DNA of 64,000 nt from Glebionis coronaria (lineage: Eukaryota; Streptophyta; Magnoliopsida; Asterales; Asteraceae). The DNA lies in NCBI GenBank assembly GCA_025667525.1, contig CM046881.1:497881627-497945626 (forward strand). Direction: 5' to 3'. The notes under the pieces are model-generated. The model ran no database searches, was not told the DNA's origin, and worked only from the letters and a program-made list of their open reading frames with translations. The stretch's first letter is position 1, and each line of letters opens with the position of its first letter. A program made the translations under genes and the position numbers. Below are positions 1-10,876 of the stretch, in pieces.

Positions 1-615
1 CTTTATTTGTGCTTTTTGATAATTAATTTGATTTTTAGGGCTTTAATTAGCATTTAAAAATTGAATATTTAATTAATTAAAAGGTTTGAAAAAGTTTTGA
101 TCATTGGTAAACTCTTAGTTTATTTATTTTGATTTTTGGTAAATTTTTGGTAATTTTTAGATTTAATTTTTATTTTAGCTCATTTTACGGTTTTACGTGT
201 AGTCGCAATAGTAATTAATTTCACGTCTTCGTCACTCTCTTCTCTCATCCCCTTCTAACCAATATTAATCTCAAATCAATTACGAATTATTCACACACAT
301 ATACCTCCTTGGGAAACGAACTTGAACTTCATTAGGGTCATTTGTACACGGTTTTCCTAAACCGTCGTATTTAATACTTTCCCTATTTACCCCTCTTGTT
401 TTTTTCTGAAACAAAGGTGTGGTAAAACACTACAATCAGTAGTATATAAAACATACATCCTACATGAGTTAATATCCCATTATTCACAATGTAGTCATAA
501 AGCGTGTGTCGTGTTCTAGGTGTGTGTGTTCTTTGCAAACACGCCTAGGGATTGAGTTTTAACGTTTACTGAGAAGTAAACGTTGGAAGTAATTGTCTTG
601 TTTAGTAAACACCTT
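1..615 (+). mobile_element. SIRE/copia-like LTR fragment (probable)
   Basis: An AT-rich stretch with a TATA box (TATATAAA, 443-450), followed about 70 bases later by an imperfect inverted repeat (CTAGGTGTG at 516-524 against CACGCCTAG at 540-548). The same order, preceded by GCGTGTGTCG and followed by GATTG, occurs in the better defined copia LTR at 21301-21788. I therefore read this as the promoter/R/U5 part of a related LTR on the + strand. Neither end is fixed: the left lies at or beyond the window edge and the right is placed near 615 by eye. An alternative is that 480-1322 is one minus-strand LTR, since TCCCA occurs at 475-479 and again at 1323-1327, but its left end would lack the usual TG. 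Confidence 0.35.
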
Positions 616-1322
616 TGTTGATGCAAAAGTTGGGGTAGACCGAGCTTAACCCAAATTAGGCTTAATTTGGGGTCTTGTGGACTCCGGCTCTCACACCAAG
701 TGAAACTTGCTTTAGGACCCTGCGCACTAAACAAACACCGTTAAGCTTACCGTGGGTTTGTTGCCCATAATTAGACTCCGGCGTGAGAGTAAGTAATCGA
801 TTTGAGTATATTAGTGTTTAGGGTATTGTGTGTGTCGTACCTTTGTGGAACCGAAGGGGTTCCTTTTATACTCGAGAGAGCCCAGGCTGGGCTACCTATT
901 CTTGCGGCCTAAGGAAGAGATAATGACTCGAAATAACTTGATCTTCATTATCCAACTAAGGAAAGTGTATATCCCTTCTCCTTAGGCGAATATAACTATA
1001 ATATAAGTTATATTTGGTCTGATCCTCTCGCACTGCGATGAGGACTTAGCTAAGTAATCAGCCTCTTGTGCGCCAGCGGCTTACCAGGCTTTATGGGCCA
1101 TGCGCGCACACATCACACAAGTACCCAATCCATTCTTGATGGATGTGGGTAGTACCCGTGATTCGGACCGTCCAGCCCGACTAGGGACTATACATCATCA
1201 TGTCCCACTAGTCTAGTGGTTGCAGGTCTAATCCGCGGCTACTAGACTATAATCAAACCTAAACAGTCGCATAGACCAAACATAAACTCATAATTTAAAC
1301 ATTCCCTCCAAGAAGACAAACA
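616..1322 (-). mobile_element. LTR-like fragment on the minus strand (probable)
   Basis: On the minus strand this stretch begins TGTTTGTCTTC at 1322, has a TATA box (TATAAAAGGAAC) at 856-870, and then a CTCTCACGCCGGAGTC-type segment at 774-790, a motif I associate with the 3' part of plant Ty3/gypsy LTRs. It ends near 616 with ...GCATCAACA. There is no primer site or coding sequence next to it and no convincing TSD, so solo LTR, truncated element and random similarity all remain possible. No gene is visible. Confidence 0.3.
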
Positions 1323-1463
1323 TCCCACCTTTCACCTAACCTCCTTGGTACTCGAGAAAAGTGCTTGCCACGTCATAATTACCCCTTCATCTTCTACCGT
1401 TAAATCTAGCAAGTGGGGAACACGTGACACACATCTGACCGTGAGCAGTAAAACTAGGAAGCC

Positions 1464-1471
1464 TATATAAA
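1464..1471 (+). promoter_or_regulatory. TATA box upstream of gag-like gene
   Basis: TATATAAA lies 136 bases before the first ATG of the gag-like gene. A possible 5' splice site follows at about 1569 (AAG/GTAATC). Spacing suits a short transcribed leader. Inferred from position only. Confidence 0.35.
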
Positions 1472-1606
1472 CCCATCACGCCTCCTTTTGACTGCTTACC
1501 ATCTACAAAACCTTCGAATCACCATTAACGCCTCTATCAGATACCATCATCACCAGATCTCTTATTAAGGTAATCCGCGCGACCACTGTTTTGTATTCCC
1601 AACGCC

Positions 1607-1750
1607 ATGGTGAAATAGCTAACCGACATTACGTCAATCTTGACCATTAAGCAACTAGATCAATTTACTTCTGAGTTCTACATACCTGACTACCTGCACC
1701 CAGAAGTTCCCAACCCACAACATAATATAAGTCAGTTCCCCGCAGGGAAG
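1607..1750 (+). pseudogene. Gag-like gene (PF04195 type), 5' piece
   Basis: These 48 codons from ATG 1607 encode the start of a retrotransposon gag-like protein of the type annotated in composites as 'transposase (putative) gypsy type'. The visible signature is LDQFTSEFYIPDYLHP followed by a segment ending PAGK. In the family this is followed by IG-x-x-x-R-[FY]-FD, and exactly that resumes at 28981. Codon 4 is a TAG stop (1616-1618), so the piece is not translatable as it stands. The gene is cut after codon 48 by the Athila-like insertion that starts at 1751, with GGAAG duplicated. Such genes are usually themselves parts of old Ty3/gypsy elements; the flanking LTR-like DNA at 1-1322 may or may not belong to it. 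Family assignment rests on motif order, without a database search. Confidence 0.6.
1746..1750. repeat. TSD GGAAG of Athila-like element A
   Basis: GGAAG immediately precedes the LTR start TGATAGG at 1751 and recurs at 28976-28980 directly after the 3' LTR. Removing one copy and the element restores the gag-like reading frame, which supports it as a true 5-bp target-site duplication. Confidence 0.85.
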
Positions 1751-3142
1751 TGATAGGTGTGAGAACACCCATCCTTTTACCACTTATTATAATAATAACC
1801 AAGCCTAAACGTGTATTTATTGTCGTAAAAGTCAGAATTATGCGTGGTTTGTGTTTTTGTTGTGATTTAGGACCAAAATGCGAAAAAGGGAAGAAAACAC
1901 GGGCTTTCATGGGCTTTTATCAAAGAAAAAGACAAAAGACGAAGTCAAAAGATCAAGAGTGCGAAAAGAACGAAAGTCAAAGGCCTATTCTGAAGATTTA
2001 TCGAAGAAAAAGTCTAAAGACGAAAGTTTAACGAAGTCGAAGAACCAAGTATAATAAAAAAAGAAAATTATAAGACGAGTTCATTTCATATCGACAAATC
2101 CCGAGAAAACGTCGAGAAAGACGAAGAATTTAAAAGACGAAAAGACGAGAAAGAAAGAAGGAAGCAACACACTCCTTCCATTTCCTCCTATAAATACCAT
2201 CCTTATGTCATTAGGAAGGGTGTTAGCTAATTCACCATTAGTTCTCCACTTTATTTTCTAGCACTTCTCATATTGTCATTTCATTATTGTCTTTCTTTCA
2301 AGTAAGTCTTTAATCTTGTTTTGAATTTTTAATTTCCAAGTTTAAATTCAAGCTTTTCATAATCAATCTTATTCTACCTTTCTTGTTTTAATCTTGATTT
2401 TGATTCGGTTCAAAGTAAGTAACTTGTTTCATCTTGGTGTTTATTTGATTAAAGTTTTCATCTTTTTATTCTTATCAATGTTTTTAAACGATTTAAGGTT
2501 TTAGCTTATTGCGATTTTTACTTATTTCATGTTTAGCTTATTTATATTAAGTGTTCATAAAGTTTTAATCTTTTTAAAGTTTATTTTATAAAAAATTTGC
2601 ATAACTAGTGTTTTGAAAGTTTTTCGTTCGTACTTATTTAGTTCTTTTTATTATTCATTTGGTTGAGTTTTTAGTAAGTGCTTATTAGAAAAGTGCTTAT
2701 TTGGTTTTGCTTATTTGCCTTTTGTATACCATCGTAATATTCTTAAGGGTTTACTTGTTCCGATCGAGTAATTGTGATCGTATAATCCTAGGGTTTCTAC
2801 TTGTGATCCATTACTATGATCAAAGACTACGATCAAAGACTAAGATAAAACACTAAGATCAAAGACTGAGATCAAAGACTAAGATCAAATACTAAGATCA
2901 AAGACTAAGATCTAGACTAAGATCTAGACTAAGATCAAAGACTAAGATCTAGACTAAGATCTAGACTAAGATCAAAGACTAAGATCTAGACTAAGATCTA
3001 GACTAAGATCTAGACTAAGATCTAGACTAGTTCTAGACTAAGATCAAAGACTAAGATTTAGACTAAGATCTAGAATACGATCCAGACTGCGATCGTGTGC
3101 TGTGATCGTAGGGTGCGATCTGACTACAGTTTTGGTTTTTAT
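1751..3142 (+). repeat. 5' LTR of element A, 3'-truncated
   Basis: Matches 27270 to about 28629 closely by eye, including the TATA box (CTATAAATA, 2188-2196). It breaks off at about 3142, where sequence switches to the middle of a Tekay-like LTR; the join shares only TTA-type microhomology. About 350 bases of LTR present in the 3' copy are missing here. Confidence 0.85.
2815..3112 (+). repeat. GATC-rich tandem repeat inside LTR A
   Basis: Many imperfect copies of a 12-13 base unit such as AAGATCAAAGACT or AAGATCTAGACT. It is flanked by further GATC words (CCGATCGAG before, GCGATCGTG after). The same block is in the 3' LTR at about 28330-28605. Confidence 0.9.
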
Positions 3143-5435
3143 TAAAATCTTGGTTAAATTTGTTGGCTGTATAAAACAGTAAAGAACCACATGTTAGACT
3201 GATAAAATGATGAAGTAGAATCAATAAACAGTAAGCTATGGGTTTTGTACACATGTGAGAGTTGGCCATGCAATGGAATCATTGTAATGAGTGAGATATG
3301 ATCAAAACAAGTTTAAGGTATAAATCTGAGTTCACTGTTTTGGACGATTTTTAGAAAATATTTGGAAGATGATTCAACAGTATCTATCGTAGAGTTAAAT
3401 GTAGCACATATCATGTAGTTTATGTGATAAAAATTTGAGCTTCTATCTCCACATAGAACTCTAGATATGGCAATTTTGGTGAAAGTGAAGATAAAAATCA
3501 GATTTTGGAAATTAATGTATAATACTATTATATAAGCACTCAAAAATTATATTGTATAAAATGTAAAGTTAAAAACCACTAACTCTTGAATTTTATTTAT
3601 ATAAATATGTACAATAGTAAATAAGTGGACATTTTATAAAAATGGTAACTTGTTAAGTTTTATAAGTTATAAAACTATAAACATGATTTTTACGACTTTT
3701 TCGGCTAATACCGTAAAATTAACGTTTTTGTTAAATAAAACTTAGATGGTTGGACCCGTCTAATGTAAACTTCATAAAACTTATATACTGATATATAAAG
3801 ATGTATAACAAGTAAAAACCGATAAGATACGAACTATAGGACATACGGACGTTAACGGACTAAATTAACGTTATTGGACTAATAATACAACAAAAATGGA
3901 CTAAAACACTTATAAACTTATTATTGGGCTTAACCCATTTAGGCCCAACTTGTAAAGTGTAAATACTGATCATATAAGTATAAAATGGATTAATAAGAGT
4001 TAAAGAACTTATAAAAAGTATATTGGACTTAAAACACGTAAATAGGTAAAACTAGTAAACTGGTATAAAAGTAATCGACATATAACACTAAAATGAGTAA
4101 ACGAGAATATGTAAACCCACTTGATCATCATATATATATAATCATCATATGTATACATAATTGTTATTTTTATAAAGTCATTGGACATGAGTCTAAGACG
4201 AGTATTTTTTGTCTAGGTTTCCGTGATTGAAGCACGTACCGTACGTCCGAATTGCCGATAACCCGCCTTCCCACATCAACGTGAGTTCATAGCCTCGCAC
4301 TCTTTTAAATGTTTTTATGAAATGTTTTATAAACCCGCGAGGGAGATAACATGTTAGTTTTTATAAAATAGGACACCATTTGTCCCGATTGTTTGTTTAT
4401 TAATTTTGGACCCGAATGATTGAATGACCCGATTGTATGACCCGATAAATGATTAATGGACCCGATAGATGAAATAAAATGGATTATTAAAGTTAGGTTA
4501 TGTCACTAAAAGTCCCATTAGCATGAATTGTGAACTACCGGGATTTGGTAGACGCTTATGCATTTAATAGTACTATTTGGGGACGATCACCTCAGTTCGC
4601 GCCTTGACGGTTGATCCCGGTCGTGCCACATTGATTGGTAAGCGAATTTATGTATGAGAAGATTTCCATAGCGTGACCTTTATGACGACACGCTACTTTA
4701 GATGGGCAAAATTGGTATCGGGTTAGCTACCTGTTGTTGGTTTAGTAAGGTAACAATGTCATGCGGCTTATAATAATCCAAAACTAACGAAATACTACTA
4801 GACGCTCCGAATTACGATGTATTGCCTGACTAGCAATACAGGGTCATACTATTGATATTATGTTTGTGTTTTGGTTTTCATAACCATATTCGTATAACGG
4901 TTTTTATTTAATCTATACAACGTTGTAAAACGTATTGTATGATGTTTTTACGACATTGGCTCGTATAATGATTTTTAAGACAAACACCTATATTATGATT
5001 TTGATGAAGATTTGTATAAAACGAATTTGGCTATTTCATGGCCTATTAAAATGATTTGTACAGAACGATTTTCAGTAATAATTTTATACTGATATTATAT
5101 TGATGGATTTTATTAAACTCTATGAATTCACTCGGCGTTATCGCTGACCTTTTCTTTTAACATGTTTTATCTCAGGTACTTGAAGGTAATTCTCGGGAAG
5201 ACGACAAGAATTCATGGCCCGCACTTAAACAATATTTTCCATTCAAATACTTTGTAAAACTTTGTATAATATGTAATGACTTGGGACCGATGTAACTTTG
5301 ATATTTATGAATGGAAATGATTTATTATTAAACGATGCGATTTTTATGCGTTGTCTATGATGTGAGTAATGTGCTATCCCGTAACACCAACGAGTCTTCC
5401 GCTGTATTGAGTTGTATAAATTTGGGGGTGTTACA
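3143..5435 (+). repeat. Tekay-like LTR 1 (5'-truncated)
   Basis: Corresponds to 12030-14322 of LTR 2 with a few percent differences in its first half and very few in the last 400 bases. It ends GGGGGTGTTACA, directly before a primer site. About 1.15 kb of 5' LTR sequence is absent. ORFs at 3063-3543 on the minus strand have no recognisable product. Confidence 0.8.
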
Positions 5436-5438
5436 GTT

Positions 5439-5452
5439 TGGTACCAGAGCTC
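5439..5452 (+). other. Primer binding site, initiator Met-tRNA type
   Basis: TGGTACCAGAGCTC three bases after the LTR end, one variant of the plant Met-tRNA primer site TGGTATCAGAGC. The same sequence follows LTR 2 at 14326-14339. Confidence 0.75.
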
Positions 5453-8400
5453 TCGTTATAGAGAACGAAAGATTTTTAAACCCAAGGTTTTGAATAAAAC
5501 ATTTCAAAATCTTTTAACTATAAACATTTTTCTAAAAATGTCTAAAAATCTTTTGACTATAACGGTGCCGAAGAATTCCCGAGTTACCGACAAGGCCAAG
5601 ACTGAGAAGTGTTATTTTAATGTATATATATAACTTGGATTATATATATAATGTAATTTTATTACATGATTGTTTGATGATTATTTTGATTTTTATACGA
5701 GGTATTTATACGACGTAGATTGTCACAAGGAACCCTAAATCCCCTAGTAAATTAATCGAAGCTATTCTCGTAGGAATTCTAGCTATTCTAGATCTAAAAC
5801 CAAGTTGTGGATATTTATGATCCCAACAAATGGTTGATATTCGTAGAAATGTAGATATTAGTTGATTGTGATATTGAAAAAGAATTGGCGAGATTAAATC
5901 TGATATCGATGTCATGACGATCTTTCCTTATAGAGTGGAGTTTGACAAAACGTTATCACCTGGAAAGATGTCATCTGATTCGTTGTCATCCAATTCTTAA
6001 ATTTGAAATCGAAAGGGTGAATGTTGCACTTGAGGCTGTCATTGGAACCATTACCCAAAAACCTCATGCCACTAATACCTTTCAGAGAAGTCTAATTGAA
6101 TGTATGAGTCATCTCATACTAGTGACTCATTTGATAATTGTTGTTGTAAGAGCTATAGGATTGAAATTAAGTGTTGATTCATATTGAGATTGTATTGCCT
6201 TTACAAGGCCGAAGAATAAGATTGAAAGTATTGGAAACTGAGGCAGGATATCGAATTGAGTATAAAATTGGTTGGAACTTGAATAAAGAAAAATTTAATT
6301 CGTATGAAATATGAAATTGATAAGAGGAAGTCGATAAGTTATTTGATTGAATTATAAGGTTTTAAATGATTGTTAGTTCGTGTTAAGGGTTGTTCCTAGG
6401 CCATTGTCCACTAATGAGGATGCCCAGTGTCCAAGAAATAAATTGAAGAAATCTTCTTCTGAAATTGGGACCGATGGATCTTCCGGGACATGTGGAACAC
6501 CTAATGACTCTTGTAGATTAGTATTCATTGTGGTATCTTTTAAAAATCCCTAACTTAACTGAGACATCAGTTGGTAGGATGAGTTCTGAGAATTGTATGA
6601 CATAGTGACACGTAATCTGTTACGGTACAATTTTGACTTGTTTGTGATTATTGAAAAAGACTACCTTTGATTGCTAAATCCTACATATGTTGATGTTATC
6701 TATCTCTTATTGCTTCATCCTAATGTTCGCATTAGTGATGCAACCATTGAACAAGTACTCATCTTGATTTGAGTTACGTTGTGGATTATTCTTTTGAGTG
6801 CCATCGAGATCATGAACCTCATGATTATTTGGCTAAAGCTCATTTCCTGTTATATTGTAGTTAGTTCTTGGTGAACAACTCTTCATCACTCGTTTGCAGA
6901 TCACACATTGTTTTTAGAAAGATAAAACGGTATCCTTTGAGAAAATTTAATTTTCATCACAATAAGGATTATTCAAAGTGATATTTATAAGTGATTGTTA
7001 TCGAAATGAGGTTGTTTATAAAGTACTTTGGAAAACCTAATTGTTTTCATAAAAAAGAAAATATTTGTAAATTTATTTTTGATTCTTATTTAAGAATTAA
7101 GCATGAAAATGTTTTTATTATAAACATGATGATAAAATTTAGACGAACTGAGTATTGCATCGTTAATCTTGAAATTGTATATAGTTGCGCGCCTACATAC
7201 AATTTGGAATGAACCATGCAAGACTGATTAGTAGTCACCATAAAACTAATGAATCAACACTACATTTTCTTTGAAGATTGTGAAAGATTAAATTTTATGA
7301 GATCTGCAAGAAGTGAAAAATAGGGACATAGTGTTAGGGACACCTACATATGTGCCTGTAGCATCTATTCTTCTGAGTTGAATTTACTCATCTGTGGAAA
7401 TTGTCTTATTTGACAATTGACAATTCTTTCGTATCCAATTCTCCCGTAGTGAGATTCTTAGGAAAAGTATCTGATTACTGAGTGTTGATACCCGACTGGA
7501 TGTATCGACGTTCCTATCATTTCTTTTGATTTGATTTCATTTGAATGACCTGGGTAACGATCCGAGGAGCTTTCGAATGCGTACTCAAATTATGAAAACA
7601 TGGGATATATTCGTATTCGTTAAATGTTTTCGGCTGTATCTGATTTGAAATTCTCTCGCATAGATTATGTGTTGACCTTAATCTTTTAATTGTAAGTTAT
7701 GTCTCTAGAAATCCTTGAATTGTGAAGGATTATGAGTTATTATTAGTCTTTTGAGAAGTTCACATCTTATCGACGGCAATGAAACTGAAATGTTGATAAT
7801 GCCGGTAGAATGGATTGATTGATTATGACATGACGACATTGTCTTAATTGATGGGAACTCGAGTAGAATTCCCTAAATGATAAGATGTTGATTATCAAAA
7901 ATGATCTAAATAATTCTTGGTGGATGACGATATCCTGTATTTAGACTTAAAATTATACCGTGAATGGTTGTGAATTAGTCATAGATATTATAATATAGAA
8001 AGAAGCTAATATGAATTTATTGAAAAGATAATTCTGTTATTTGAAACTTTAGTAAGTATTTGTTAATGAATTACCTAGACTTTTGCCATTAAGGCAAGTT
8101 GAAATTAGTATTGATTATATTCCTGGTGTTGCACCTGTGGCTTGTGCACTGTACGTCAGCACCATCTGAATTAAAGGAATTACCGTACAACTGAGAGAGT
8201 TGTCGGAGAAAGATTTTATTCTACCAAGCCTGTCATCATGAAGAGCTATGGTGTTATCATTCCTTATATTTATAGATTACTGTGAACTGAGTAAATTGAC
8301 AATCGAAAACGATATCCATAACTCAAAATGGAAGATTTGTTCGATCATTTACAAGGTTTTTGATCCTCAGCATGGTTATCATCAACTTCGCATCTGCGAA

Positions 8401-10861
8401 AAGGATTATCTATTCCAATCACTACATCCGATACTTGTAATGAACATTATGAGTTTCACGTAATGTCGTTTGGATTGACCGATGCACATGTAGTATTCAT
8501 AAATTTGGTGAATCACGTGTGTAGGCTGTAATTTGATAAATTCATGCTCGTGATCATTAAGGACCATTTGTTTGTTTATAAGAATAAGAATGAAGTTAAT
8601 AATTATTTATAGATTGCCCTGAATTGGCCGAACAATAAAAACATGTACCTTGAATAATTAACATGAGATTAAAGACTTAATCTTTTACATTAATTGACCG
8701 TGTGATTAATAGGTAATGAAATATATTGACTCTTTAAAAATTAAGAGCCCTTTTAAGACTTTGGGTTTTACCAAAAAGAAAGTGCAAATGTGTTTTGACA
8801 AATGTTTTGACAAATAATTTATCAAAGGATTTTTTTTGGGATTATTCCCTTATACACAAACCATTTAACTAAACTTCTGTTTAGGGGTAAATGTTTGTGT
8901 ATACTTCTAGACAACCTAAGAGGGATTGAGGAAACCATTTAAACCATGACTTGAAATCTGAAACGATAATTTTTACTTTTCAAACCAAGAAAACTTTGAC
9001 CAAAGAATAAACAAAGGTTTTTCGAACATTTACGAATCTTATTAATTATTTTCGATAAATCAACAAAAATCTTGTTAATTAAATTCAAATTTATTTTTGA
9101 ACATTTTTATAATTGGTCGAACTAAGAAAATTTAAAATTTTTATGTTATGTTTCATAAAAATTAAATATTTATTTAATTAGTTATAACAATTATCGACGC
9201 TTTAGACGACGGATTGAGTAAAACGGATAAAAATGATAGTTGAGAAGAAACTAAAACTTAGAAATTATGAAGAAAGAAATTTTGAATAAATACGGTTATG
9301 ATATTTATTTTATCAGGAAGGTGAACGTAATTACTGACGCATAATATAGAAAGAATATCTGAGTGAATTGTGGACGTGATAATTACATCATCATGAGAAG
9401 TGAATATAGATACTGACATATTATATAAAAAAGATAAAGAACCAATTAGGACATGTTCCTTAATAATGAAGGTGCAAAATAAATTGCCGAACGATATAAA
9501 AATAAACGATGTTCGTAAAAAGGATAATATAAATAGTGAAAGGTTTCACGGCTAATGTGAACCATTAAAATTGAGAAGCCGACGATGTCAAAATGTATAA
9601 AAGGTCACTTGTGGTTGCCTTAATATGGAGGATTGTGAGATATAGTTATGTTGGAATTTGTAAGTATAAGTATTATATTTATGTCATTTCTGATTTAAAG
9701 TATCTTTGTCTGAAGAAGTTGTACTTATGGCAAATATGAAGGCAGACATCGCCTCATACATTTGTAAACGTTTAGCTATTGCAAAGGTCATCATCTGAAT
9801 TTGATTCGATTTGGGTCATCGTCGACAGACTGACCAAATCTGCTAATATCATTCCGGTTAATGATAAATGCAAAAGAGTTATGTAAACATAGTGTGCCTG
9901 TATCGAACATCTTTATCAAGATCTTCGCTTCGCATCGAATTTCTAGAGATTTGCTCTGAAATCATTGAGAACGAACCTTGATGAGAGTACTATGTACCAC
10001 CCCAAATCGAAGGGACGAGGTAAAGTAACGATACAGAATACTATAAGCGCTGTTCTATGTTTGAATGATTGACCTTTGGTAATAGACCGTATAATCGTTT
10101 TCCTTTGGAGAGATTATCATTGATAATTATCGTATTAGGATCGAGATCGAATCTTGTTAGGATCTAATTCTTAGAGCATCTGTAAGCAGGAGTTGAGATA
10201 AAGACATCCGACATACACCCATTGTGAGTTGGACATGTCTTTTAGGTTTAAGGTTTCCTATGATGGCGAACCCAACCTTGCAGAATATTCGACCCGCGAG
10301 ATCTGAAATGATTGTTGAAATTAGGATTTGATTATTGACAGCCGGTAGTGGGCAAGAGGTTATGTGAATATGAAATGTAGATCTTGAAGTGCCAAATGGG
10401 TAGCAAAGTTATGCCACAATTTTTTACCTTGGAAAAATGAATACATGATCTGACAAATCATGGGATATAAGTCCCCGTTGTATGGGACCATTGAGATGAT
10501 ATAAAAGATTGGTTTGAAAGGCATATAAGCTGGATCTACCCTAGGACTTCAAAGACTGCGTGAATTATGTTTCGTATATCGAACTTGATGGAATATCTAT
10601 CAAGTGAGAATCTGATTATTCTTAGTAGAGCTTAGATCGGTGAAAAGTTGCATTCATCAAAAACCCATGAACATCATGGATAGAGAAAGTAAGTCAACAT
10701 TAAGCCTGATCTTATTCCCGTAGTTATGTTTGATGAAACTCGCGTATTATAATGGATTGTACTTGTGAGAAAGGACCGAATGTGGAGGAAATACCCACAT
10801 GGCTTTAACTCTATAAGAAGCGAGTAGTAAGGTAAGATGATCTTTGAGGACAAAGATCCTG

Positions 10862-10876
10862 TTTAGGGGTAAATGC
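10862..10876 (+). other. Polypurine tract before LTR 2
   Basis: TTTAGGGGTAAATGC directly before TGTGACAATCC. A weak GAGGACAAAGATCC segment upstream matches the usual Tekay arrangement GGGACGAAATCC before its polypurine tract. Confidence 0.6.

Larger units (their letters stand above)
5436..10876 (+). pseudogene. Decayed Tekay-type gag-pol internal domain
   Basis: No long ORF remains, but pol landmarks appear in the right order. At about 8084-8230 there is a degraded start of reverse transcriptase. At 8340-8420 a segment reads like GYHQLRI (seen as HGYHQLRICEKDY). At 8461-8560 it reads like MSFGLT.A....N. Integrase traces follow at 9730-9760 (MANMKADIAS) and 9806-9850 ([11 protein letters not shown]). 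At 10635-10690 there is an end-of-integrase trace (KLHSSKTHEHHG.R, close to [12 protein letters not shown] of the Tekay copy at 53430). Stops and frameshifts are dense throughout. It is bounded by a primer site and polypurine tract, so it was once a complete element. Gag is not recognisable. Confidence 0.7.

Noticed and set aside
480..1322. A single minus-strand LTR bounded by TCCCA at 475-479 and 1323-1327
   Set aside because: The left end would begin TT, and the + strand order of TATA box and stem matches another LTR in the opposite orientation; left as an alternative.
2815..3112. Regular short repeats resembling a CRISPR array
   Set aside because: Units are 12-13 bases without unique spacers, lie inside a plant LTR and recur in its partner LTR; no cas genes.
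5412..6187. Small ORFs identical at 5412-6187 and 14299-15074, suggesting conserved genes
   Set aside because: Identity comes from DNA duplication of a retroelement internal region, including non-coding parts; no protein signature.
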